Assembly (NCBI GenBank): GCA_965247665.1
Contig: CBDFHH010000004.1
Span: 310,001-374,000, forward strand
Source of the DNA: CAUZWH01 sp965247665
GTDB lineage: Bacteria > Pseudomonadota > Alphaproteobacteria > SHVV01
DNA length: 64,000 nucleotides
Reading direction: 5' to 3'
Shown: in pieces, positions 16,847-23,797 of the stretch
How positions within the stretch are numbered: position 1 is the stretch's first letter
How the letters are laid out: every line of letters starts with the position of its first letter
Notes under the pieces: model-generated
The model's input: the letters and a program-made list of their open reading frames with translations, nothing else
What the model was told of the DNA's origin: nothing
The model's database searches: none
Made by a program: the position numbers and the translations under genes

Positions 16847-17656
16847 ATGGCAGATTCCCTCGGACCATTTACGCGGTGGATGTTCGCGTTCGCTGTGGCT
16901 ATGGCCGCGGCGGCTCCGACTCAGACCAGCTTGGCCGCGCCCTGTGAGCTGGACCCCGGCCAAGCCGGTCGAGTTACCACGATCGTCGACGGCGACACGC
17001 TGTTCATCGATGACGGCACTGAGATCAGATTGGTCGGCATCCAGGCCCCGAAGCTGCCGCTCGGCCGCAAGAGCTTCAAACCCTGGCCGCTCGCGGACCG
17101 CGTCAAGGAGGTGCTCGGCGAGTTAAGCCGGGATCGTATGGTCACCCTGTCCTATGGCGGTGCGCGGCGCGACAGGCACGGCCGCGCCCTCGCCCATCTC
17201 CATAGCCAAGACGGCGCATGGCTGCAGGGGGAGCTGCTACGCCGAGGTCTGGCACGGGTTTACAGCTTTCGTGACAACCGCGCTTGCGTCGCAGAGATGC
17301 TGGCGCTCGAACGGGAAGCACGCCGCGCGCGGCGCGGCTTATGGCGCCTGGGCTACTACGCGGTTCGCAGCCTCGAGGATGCGAACCGCCATGTCGGCAG
17401 CTTCCAGCTGATCGAAGGGCAGGTGCTCGAGGTGGCGACGGTGCGCCGCCGTGCCTATCTCAATTTCGGAGAGGATTGGCGGACCGACTTCACGGTAGCG
17501 ATCGCGCCGCGCGATCGCCGCCGTTTCCTGGATGAGGGTGTTGATCCGATGGGCTTCCAGGGGCGCCGGGTGCGAGTCCGTGGCTGGCTCAGGCGCTACA
17601 ATGGACCGCTGATCGAGGTGACTCACCCCGAGCAAATCGAACTCATCGATGAGTGA
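16847..17656 (+). CDS. thermonuclease-family exported protein (SNase-like domain)
   Basis: A protein of about 269 residues with an N-terminal signal sequence (hydrophobic AFAVAMAAAA, cleavage near SLA-A) and a staphylococcal-nuclease-like domain: VVDGDTL-type strand TTIVDGDTLFI, EIRLVGIQAPKL and RDRHGRALAHL. A C-terminal OB-like extension of about 100 residues follows. SNase catalysis needs two Arg and one Glu; the Arg positions are visible. The start is either 16847 or an in-frame ATG at 16835. Its stop overlaps the next gene (ATGAGTGA), so translation is probably coupled. Confidence 0.82.
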   Translation: MADSLGPFTRWMFAFAVAMAAAAPTQTSLAAPCELDPGQAGRVTTIVDGDTLFIDDGTEIRLVGIQAPKLPLGRKSFKPWPLADRVKEVLGELSRDRMVTLSYGGARRDRHGRALAHLHSQDGAWLQGELLRRGLARVYSFRDNRACVAEMLALEREARRARRGLWRLGYYAVRSLEDANRHVGSFQLIEGQVLEVATVRRRAYLNFGEDWRTDFTVAIAPRDRRRFLDEGVDPMGFQGRRVRVRGWLRRYNGPLIEVTHPEQIELIDE

Positions 17657-19136
17657 GAAGCGTGCCGTGATGGCTGCTCGCATACGCTCGCCATTTTTTG
17701 CGTTCGCAGCGCTGGCCGCGCTCGCCGCCGCACCCGCCTGCACCACCAATCCGGCGACCGGCAAGCAGGACTTCACGCTTTTCATGTCGGAGTCCGAGGA
17801 AGCGCGGATCGGTGCCAGGGCGCATTCCAAGATTATTGCCCGCTATGGCGGCGTCTATGACGATCCCGAAATCGGCGCCTATGTTGCGGAGATCGGCGGG
17901 CGGCTGGTCGCCAACTCCGAACGGCCCCGTGGTCGCTTCAGCTTTACCGTGCTCAACACAGACGACGTCAACGCGTTCGCGCTGCCGGGCGATTACGTCT
18001 ACGTCACGCGGGGCTTGATCGCGCTGGCCAATTCCGAAGCCGAGTTGGCCGGCGTCATCGCCCACGAGATCGGCCACGTCATCGCTCGCCACACCGCTCA
18101 GCGCTACAGCCGGGCGGCCGCGACCCAGATCGGCGCTGCCTTGCTCGGCGCGCTGGCAGGCAGCCAGCAGATCGGCGACTTGGCGCAACTCGGTGGTCAA
18201 CTGTACTTGTCCAGCTTTTCGCGCGAGCAGGAATTCGAAGCCGACTCGCTCGGGGTCCGCTACCTCCGCCGCACCGGCTACGATCCGATGGCCGAGGCTC
18301 GGTTCCTGGAAAACATGGGCCGCGAAAAAGCGCTACAGGACAAGCTCGCCCGAAACGAGAGGCAGGCGCGGCAACCGCACTTCCTGGCCACCCATCCCAA
18401 CACGCCCGATCGGGTGCGACGTGCGGTCGCCGCGGCCGGCGGCGGTCCCAGCGGACGACCGCGCCGACGCGACCTGTTCCTCGACCGGATCGACGGATTG
18501 CTGTTCGGCGACGATCCCGAACAGGGTTTCGTGCGGGGCCAGCGCTTCCTGCATCCGGTGTTACGCTTCGCGTTCAAAGTGCCGCGCGATTTTCGCCTGA
18601 TCAACACCAGCGAACGCGTGATCGCAGTGCATCCGAACGAAGCGGCGATCGTGTTCGACAGCGCCGGCCGCGAGACCCACCCCGACATCCTCGCCTATCT
18701 GACGCTCGTGTGGGCCGACGGCGTTCACCTGCGCGACATCGAGCGCATGACCATCAACGGCCTTGCCGCGGCCACCGCACACACGTCGGTCGAGACGCGC
18801 AACGGCCCTCGGGACCTGCGCCTGGTTGCTATCCAGTTCAACAACGGCGAGATCTATCGTTTCCGATTCTTCACGCCCCCGAGGCTGACCGACCGGCTGA
18901 GCGCCGACCGGCGCCGCACGATCTTCAGCTTCAGGGCGCTGTCGCGCGACGAAGCCGGCCAGCTCAAGCCGTTCCGCATTGCCGTTGCCACCGTCGGCCG
19001 CGACGATACCGTCGAATCGTTGGCCGCTCGCCTGCCGTTCCCGGACCTCAAGGTCGAGCGCTTCCGCACCCTGAACGGGCTTCGACCCGGGGATTTGCCG
19101 CGCCCGGGTCAGCGGGTAAAGCTGGTCGTCGAGTGA
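17649..19136 (+). CDS. M48-family zinc metalloprotease, lipoprotein
   Basis: A 495-residue protease. A signal peptide ends in a lipobox (APAC, Cys at about residue 31). The M48 catalytic domain follows with HEIGH (zinc histidines and glutamate, near residue 140) and the third ligand in EFEADSLG. A C-terminal region of about 200 residues ends in a LysM-like module (VGRDDTVESLAAR ... LRPGDLPRPGQRV). This BepA/LoiP-like layout suggests outer-membrane or cell-envelope quality control. It overlaps the nuclease gene upstream and the regulator gene downstream. Confidence 0.92.
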   Translation: MSEKRAVMAARIRSPFFAFAALAALAAAPACTTNPATGKQDFTLFMSESEEARIGARAHSKIIARYGGVYDDPEIGAYVAEIGGRLVANSERPRGRFSFTVLNTDDVNAFALPGDYVYVTRGLIALANSEAELAGVIAHEIGHVIARHTAQRYSRAAATQIGAALLGALAGSQQIGDLAQLGGQLYLSSFSREQEFEADSLGVRYLRRTGYDPMAEARFLENMGREKALQDKLARNERQARQPHFLATHPNTPDRVRRAVAAAGGGPSGRPRRRDLFLDRIDGLLFGDDPEQGFVRGQRFLHPVLRFAFKVPRDFRLINTSERVIAVHPNEAAIVFDSAGRETHPDILAYLTLVWADGVHLRDIERMTINGLAAATAHTSVETRNGPRDLRLVAIQFNNGEIYRFRFFTPPRLTDRLSADRRRTIFSFRALSRDEAGQLKPFRIAVATVGRDDTVESLAARLPFPDLKVERFRTLNGLRPGDLPRPGQRVKLVVE

Positions 19137-19726
19137 TGGCGGCTCGCGCATCCCTACACGACCGTATCGTCGATGCCGCGCTGGCCCGCGCCAACCGCAT
19201 CGGCTGGACCCGTGTCCGGCTAAACGATGTCGCCGAGGACATCCATGTCCCGCTCGCCGAAATCTATCGGTTGTTTCCCGACCTCGATGCGGTGGGCACG
19301 GCGCTGCTCGTCCGCGCTGATCGGGCGATGCTGAACGCGGCCCGACGCCGCGGTTTCGACAAGCTGCAGCCGCGCGATCGTCTGCAAGAGGTGATGATGG
19401 CGTGGTTCGAAACGCTGGAACCGCATCGCCGTCACGTCCGTGCGATCCTGCGCTACAAGTTCGCTTTCGCCCACATTCACCTGCGCGCGGCGCTAATCGT
19501 GCGGCTGTCGCGTACGGTTCAGTGGATCCGCGAAGCGGCCAAGCTCGATGCCGGCGGCTTGCGCCACGATGTCGAAGAGGTGGGGCTGTCTCTGTTGCTG
19601 GTGGTAACGGTCGTGCGCTGGTTGAGCACGGGGTCGGACCATCTCGACCTCACGCGCGCCTTCCTTGAACGCCGGCTTGATCGTGCCGACGCAGCGATGG
19701 CGCGGCTGTGGCCGCCGGCTGGTTGA
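19136..19726 (+). CDS. TetR-family transcriptional regulator
   Basis: A 196-residue protein. The N-terminal helix-turn-helix is visible as VRLNDVAEDIHVPLAEIYRLF (about residues 24-44), followed by an all-helical ligand domain. The first base of its ATG is the last base of the protease stop (TGATG), so it is translationally coupled to the nuclease-protease pair. A longer open frame upstream lies inside the protease gene and was not used. Targets are unknown; control of its own operon is a reasonable guess. Confidence 0.82.
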   Translation: MAARASLHDRIVDAALARANRIGWTRVRLNDVAEDIHVPLAEIYRLFPDLDAVGTALLVRADRAMLNAARRRGFDKLQPRDRLQEVMMAWFETLEPHRRHVRAILRYKFAFAHIHLRAALIVRLSRTVQWIREAAKLDAGGLRHDVEEVGLSLLLVVTVVRWLSTGSDHLDLTRAFLERRLDRADAAMARLWPPAG

Positions 19727-19751
19727 CGCCCGCCGGCACCATCCGCGATTG

Positions 19752-20639
19752 CTACTCGGTGATCAGACCGGCCAAAACTGGATCACCGACATTGCGCGTG
19801 ATCGATTCCCGGAGCTTGCCCATCGCCTCGTGCTCGATCTGGCGCACCCGCTCCTTGCTGATGCCAAGACGCGCGCCGAGTGCGGCCAGCGTTAGACCTT
19901 TTTCGACGAGGCGCCGCTCGCGGATAATGGTCTGTTCACGCTGGGAGAGATCCTGCATCGCCCGCTCGATCCAGCTCGAACGGACCTGGGCGTCGTTTTT
20001 TTCCATCGCCACATCCTCGGGCGATTGGGCGTCGTCGGGGATGAAGTCCTGTAGCTCGCCATCTCCCGCTTCGCCGACGGGATCGTTGAGCGACTTGTCG
20101 GCGGCCGACAGGCGCGCGCTCATCATGTCGACATCGCGTTCCGATACTTTGAGCGCTGTGGCGATCTTGGTCCGCATATCGTCGTCGATACGGCCACCCT
20201 CGATGCGCTCGATCTGCGCCTTTAGGCGCCGCAGATTGAAGAACAACGACTTCTGCGCCGCGGTGGTGCCGGTGCGGACGATCGACCAGTTGCGCAGGAT
20301 GAAGTTCTGGATCGAGGAACGGATCCACCACGACGCATAGGTCGAGAAACGGACCTCGCGCTCCGGCTCGAACCTCGCCGCCGCCTGCATGAGGCCGATG
20401 CAGCCCTCCTGAACCATGTCGCCGAGCGGCAATCCGTAGCTGCGGAACTTGGCGGCAATGCTGACGACCAACCGAATGTAGGCCGTGACCAGTTCGTGCA
20501 GGGCCCCCTCGTCGCCGTCGTCGCGCCAGCACCGCGCGAGCTCGAGTTCGTGCTCAGCCTCGAGCAGGTCGACCTTCATCGCCTTGCGGATGAACTTCCG
20601 GTTGGCCTGAAGTGTTTCCGGTGTATCGATGTAACCCAA
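19752..20639 (-). CDS. rpoH: RNA polymerase sigma-32 factor (RpoH, RpoH2-like)
   Basis: A 295-residue heat-shock sigma factor. Region 2 has GDMVQEGCIGLMQAAARFEP, the RpoH box is QKSLFFNLRR, and region 4 is LAALGARLGISKERVRQIE. The TTG at 20639 is chosen because AGGAGA lies seven bases before it and the product then begins MGYIDTPETLQANRKF, the usual N-terminus of the second RpoH type in alphaproteobacteria. A second TTG at 20708 has no comparable ribosome site. It directs transcription of chaperone, protease or oxidative-stress genes. An upstream promoter is visible. Confidence 0.93.
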   Translation of the reverse strand: MGYIDTPETLQANRKFIRKAMKVDLLEAEHELELARCWRDDGDEGALHELVTAYIRLVVSIAAKFRSYGLPLGDMVQEGCIGLMQAAARFEPEREVRFSTYASWWIRSSIQNFILRNWSIVRTGTTAAQKSLFFNLRRLKAQIERIEGGRIDDDMRTKIATALKVSERDVDMMSARLSAADKSLNDPVGEAGDGELQDFIPDDAQSPEDVAMEKNDAQVRSSWIERAMQDLSQREQTIIRERRLVEKGLTLAALGARLGISKERVRQIEHEAMGKLRESITRNVGDPVLAGLITE

Positions 20640-20646
20640 CTGGCTA

Positions 20647-20652
20647 TCTCCT
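20647..20652 (-). promoter_or_regulatory. ribosome binding site deciding the rpoH TTG start
   Basis: AGGAGA on the minus strand, seven bases before the TTG at 20639. No ATG lies in frame before codon 21, which is inside conserved region 1-2 sequence, so this site fixes the start. Confidence 0.7.
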
Positions 20653-20738
20653 GCCGTCTGATCGAGAAGCGACGGCTTACGAGCGCGGCAATTTCTCTCT
20701 GCGCACAAGGCGACGCTGTGCGCCCCGCACGCAAAACC

Positions 20739-20769
20739 ATTATATCGGAACGAATATAACGCCCGTCAA
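20739..20769 (-). promoter_or_regulatory. probable rpoH promoter
   Basis: On the minus strand TTGACG (20764-20769) and a perfect TATAAT (20739-20744) are separated by 19 bases, in an AT-rich stretch about 100 bases before the rpoH start. The same bases also read CTTGAC ... CCGATAT, which resembles a sigma-32 promoter, so autoregulation is possible. The spacing is longer than ideal for sigma-70. Confidence 0.5.
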
Positions 20770-20832
20770 GCGTATTTAGAAATGACTCAAGAAAAACCGT
20801 AATTCATTGATTCTATGTAATATTATTACTGA

Positions 20833-21633
20833 CTATGCCTCGATTTGATGGCGAATCGTACCGTCGAGCGCAAAGCATGCGGCGATCAGAGAACCGCTGA
20901 ATCCGCAGCCGCCATCGATCGACGCCGTGAAGTCCGTGAAGGTCACGCCGCGGTTTTGGCGATCGAAGCCGCGGACGATCCGTTTGAAACCGGCGAAGGG
21001 TCGGCTTATATCGGCAAAATATCCACTACCCCACCAGAACGTGTCGCCTTGCTCGGTCAATGGACGACCGGGATCGATGCCGGCATGGACGAACAGCAAC
21101 TCGCCGCCTTCGGTATAGGCCGCGCGTTTGAGATCGTTAAGGACATCCGCGTGGCCCGGATGACTCTGCATCGCCGCGCGCAGCTCGCCGGTCCATTTCG
21201 TAGCCGCGACGACACCTTCGCGAAAGCGCATCTGCCCGTCTTCAGGGTCGCCGCCATAGGCGGCCAAGGCGGCGCCGATACCCTGTTCGAGCATCCAGCT
21301 CAACACCTCGCCGGGCCCGGTCGCGAACTGAATCTGCAACAGCTTGTGCCACATCTCTTCCTGCGCTCCGCGCAGGTAAACGATGTCGGTCGCTTCCATC
21401 CCCGGCACCAGCAGACGGCGGCGAAACGCTGTCATTTCGTCAAGGGTGTCGATGATATTGCCGCCGCTACCGAGATAGTTGCCGAGATAGACCAGGCGAT
21501 CGCCGAGTTCGAAGCGGGTTTCGAGCTCATCATGCACGATCCGCAGCCGCTCGACATCCGCGTGCACGGCGCCGATCGCCCACACCCGGCCGACTTCCGT
21601 CAGCACGGCGAATCTGTCGTCCTTGTCCGTCAC
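20833..21633 (-). CDS. metallophosphoesterase-fold protein with degenerate metal site
   Basis: A 266-residue protein built like bacterial PPP-family serine/threonine phosphatases and ApaH. The framework is clear: a first strand with GAVHAD, then RLVYLGNYLG, then VYLRGAQEEM, then LLFVHAGIDP. The metal-binding residues of the first three motifs (GDxHG, GDxxDRG, GNHE) are replaced by Ala, Asn, Gly or Gln. A pseudo-phosphatase or an altered activity is likely. The GTG at 21633 is preferred; the ATG at 21762 would place the carD terminator inside the coding sequence. Confidence 0.72.
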   Translation of the reverse strand: MTDKDDRFAVLTEVGRVWAIGAVHADVERLRIVHDELETRFELGDRLVYLGNYLGSGGNIIDTLDEMTAFRRRLLVPGMEATDIVYLRGAQEEMWHKLLQIQFATGPGEVLSWMLEQGIGAALAAYGGDPEDGQMRFREGVVAATKWTGELRAAMQSHPGHADVLNDLKRAAYTEGGELLFVHAGIDPGRPLTEQGDTFWWGSGYFADISRPFAGFKRIVRGFDRQNRGVTFTDFTASIDGGCGFSGSLIAACFALDGTIRHQIEA

Positions 21634-21708
21634 GTCGCTGCTCTCGCTACCGGAGCCTGAAATCGGGTCAGCTCCGGGGAGGGATCCCAGAGTGCGATGA
21701 GTATCACG

Positions 21709-21736
21709 AAAAAGAGCCCAGAGGGCACCCGGGCTC
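21709..21736 (-). terminator. intrinsic terminator of carD
   Basis: On the minus strand, GAGCCC and GGGCTC form a stem around an 11-base loop and are followed by TTTTT, about 48 bases after the carD stop. This is a textbook Rho-independent terminator. Confidence 0.88.
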
Positions 21737-21783
21737 TTCGAACTCAACGCCCGCGCGGGCATTGCCGATAAACTTGCCGCCGC

Positions 21784-22290
21784 TCAGGCCGCCCGTAGCA
21801 CCCCCTCGAGTTTCTCGGTGGCAGCGTCTTCGTCGATGCGCTCGACGGCGGCAAGCTCCCGGGCCAAGCGATCCAGCGCTGCTTCGTAAAGCTGGCGTTC
21901 GCTATAGGACTGGTCCGGCTTGCCGGCGCTGCGATGAAGGTCGCGGATTACTTCGGCAATCGATACCGGGCTGCCGGAATTGATCTTTGCCTCGTACTCC
22001 TGGGCGCGGCGGCTCCACATCGTCCGCTTTACGCGGGCCCGCCCCTTGAGCGTGGTCAGGGCCTGCTGCATCTCGTCCTTGGTGCTGAGTTTGCGCATGC
22101 CTGTGTTGTCGGTTTTGTCGATCGGCACGCGCAGAGTCATTTTGTCCTTCTCAAACGATACCACGTAGAACTTGGCCTTGATCCCGGCAATCTCGGCTTC
22201 CTCGATCCCGCTGATCTTTCCGACGCCGTGGGTTGGGTAGACGACGTAGTCGTTTGACGCAAATTTCTTGGTCCGCTTCGTTCTAGCCAT
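21784..22290 (-). CDS. carD: CarD-family transcriptional regulator (CdnL type)
   Basis: A 168-residue protein. The N-terminal Tudor-like RNA-polymerase-interacting domain has DYVVYPTHGVGKI and a following FYVVSF strand; the C-terminal helical DNA-binding domain has the conserved MWSRRAQEYEAKINSG near residue 90. These proteins bind the polymerase beta subunit and stabilise open complexes, often at rRNA promoters. The length is normal. It stands alone between fdxA and its own terminator. Confidence 0.95.
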   Translation of the reverse strand: MARTKRTKKFASNDYVVYPTHGVGKISGIEEAEIAGIKAKFYVVSFEKDKMTLRVPIDKTDNTGMRKLSTKDEMQQALTTLKGRARVKRTMWSRRAQEYEAKINSGSPVSIAEVIRDLHRSAGKPDQSYSERQLYEAALDRLARELAAVERIDEDAATEKLEGVLRAA

Positions 22291-22597
22291 TTCTCCTGTC
22301 TCGAGCCCGAACGCAGAGCTGGTACTGCTCGGGCTCCCTCACATGCGAAAAAACCGGATCGGGTTGTCGCCGTTCCCCCTCAAACCGCTCGGACGGGTGA
22401 GGCATGCGCCAACGAGCCCACACTCCATCCACTGCGATTCCAAAATTTTGCCGCCCTTGGGGCGGCATGGCGATTCACGGCCGAGCGTAGCTCAACTTCC
22501 CGTTCCCGGCTCGCCGACGCCTGATTTCAATAATGTATCACAAACGATGGCCGATTCCTAGTCGCCCCAGCGGAATTACCTAGAGATTTCATCCGAA
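22291..22597. other. intergenic region between fdxA and carD
   Basis: These 307 bases lie upstream of carD and must hold its promoter. A local AT-rich patch (around 22525-22560) is the only candidate; no clear pair of hexamers, riboswitch or small gene was recognised. Confidence 0.4.
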
Positions 22598-22936
22598 TTA
22601 GGAACCTTGGCCCGGATTCGGACTAAAATGTTCATCATATTTCTTTTCGATATCGGCCCATTCATCGGCGTCGCTCGGTGGCGTCCCTTTGCGTGTAATA
22701 TTGGGCCAGATTTCGGCGTATTGTCGATTCTGTTCGACCCATTTTTCCTGATCGCCGACCGTATCGGGAACGATGGCCTCTACCGGGCATTCCGGTTCGC
22801 AGACGCCACAATCGATGCATTCGTCGGGATGGATGACGAGCATGTTTTCGCCCTCGTAGAAGCAATCGACGGGGCACACCTCGATGCAATCCATGTACTT
22901 ACACTTGATACAGTTTTCGTTGACGATGTAGGTCAT
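22598..22936 (-). CDS. fdxA: seven-iron ferredoxin FdxA
   Basis: A 112-residue ferredoxin with the 3Fe-4S plus 4Fe-4S pattern: Cys9, Cys17 and Cys21-Pro at the N-terminus, a second set CIDCGVCEPECP near residues 40-51, and the long C-terminal tail typical of the alphaproteobacterial FdxA family. GGAGAA precedes the ATG. It is a small cytoplasmic electron carrier. It is commonly found next to carD in this group of bacteria, as here. Confidence 0.95.
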   Translation of the reverse strand: MTYIVNENCIKCKYMDCIEVCPVDCFYEGENMLVIHPDECIDCGVCEPECPVEAIVPDTVGDQEKWVEQNRQYAEIWPNITRKGTPPSDADEWADIEKKYDEHFSPNPGQGS

Positions 22937-22992
22937 CGAATTCTCCGCATACCGGCATTTGGCCGCCTCTCTCCAGCCGGCGCGCCGCTAAC

Positions 22993-23463
22993 TTAGTTAT
23001 CCACCCCATTTCTGGCAAGGCGCGCCGAGACGCGCTTCTGCGCGGCTCCGCGGTCGCGATCCGAGACGTACAAGAGTCCGCCCAGACGCCGCATCAGATT
23101 GGCTTCGAAGTCGTCGATGCGACCGTCCGCATAAACTACCTCACACAGCATTTCAATCACTTCGACCCGCTCCTCGGGTGCAAACCAGTCCTTGACCACA
23201 CGCGTAAAGCGGACGAGGTCGACGGCATCTCGGTGCAACGATTCGGCGGTTTCAATAAGGGCGGCGATCTCGGCCTCATTGAGTTCGAAACAACGTTGCG
23301 TCAACTCGCGGATCTTGGCCCGTTCGACTTCGTCGAAGGTGCCATCGATATACGCCGCCTCGACCAGGAGCACTGCAAGCGCCAACTGGCGGTCGCCAAC
23401 GGAGGCCATCTGCTCGGCCGTGACGGCGTCGCTCGACAGCAGTGATTTAAGTCGGTTGATCAT
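22993..23463 (-). CDS. TerB-family (tellurite resistance/DjlA-like) helical protein
   Basis: A 156-residue all-helical protein with the TerB pattern of acidic metal-like loops: LLVEAAYIDGTFDEVE near residue 30 and EVVYADGRIDDFE near residue 108. The ATG at 23463 gives the family start MINRLKSLL; the open frame further upstream is unrelated and overlaps the S4 gene. The function is unclear. The fold is linked to membrane stress and chaperone contexts. It is downstream of the S4-helicase pair and may be co-transcribed. Confidence 0.82.
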   Translation of the reverse strand: MINRLKSLLSSDAVTAEQMASVGDRQLALAVLLVEAAYIDGTFDEVERAKIRELTQRCFELNEAEIAALIETAESLHRDAVDLVRFTRVVKDWFAPEERVEVIEMLCEVVYADGRIDDFEANLMRRLGGLLYVSDRDRGAAQKRVSARLARNGVDN

Positions 23464-23512
23464 TCGCGGTCTCTGCGACCGGTAACACGGTGCGATGGCG
23501 ACGGCAATCGTG

Positions 23513-23797
23513 TTAATCGGCGGTTGGATCCAGGTCTTCGAACAAGCTGCGGGCCTCGGGTGCCGGCCCGCGACGGTCGCCGAGCTTGAGCACACGTACG
23601 ACACGGATGCGGTTGGTCTGCGGAAACGTCAGCACGTCACCCTTGCGCAAGAGGTGGTTGGGTTTGGCGACGACCGCCCGATTGACGCGGATGCGACGTC
23701 TGCGGCAAATCTCGGTAGCGCGGGTCCGGGTCTTGAAAAAACGCGCATACCACAGCCATTTGTCGAGCCGCTGGGTCTCGCTCGAACCGTCGCTCAT
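23513..23797 (-). CDS. S4-domain RNA-binding protein (HslR-like)
   Basis: A 94-residue protein made almost entirely of one S4 domain: RLDKWLWYARFFKTRTRATEI near the start, RVNRAVV in the middle and GDVLTF as the following strand. HslR-type proteins bind rRNA or stalled 50S-tRNA complexes. Its ATG overlaps the stop of the helicase gene by four bases (ATGA), so the two are coupled. A joint role in RNA handling is a natural inference. Confidence 0.9.
   Translation of the reverse strand: MSDGSSETQRLDKWLWYARFFKTRTRATEICRRRRIRVNRAVVAKPNHLLRKGDVLTFPQTNRIRVVRVLKLGDRRGPAPEARSLFEDLDPTAD

Noticed and set aside
21634..21762. N-terminal extension of the phosphatase-like protein from the ATG at 21762
   Set aside because: It would translate through the carD terminator hairpin, and the extra residues have no family similarity.
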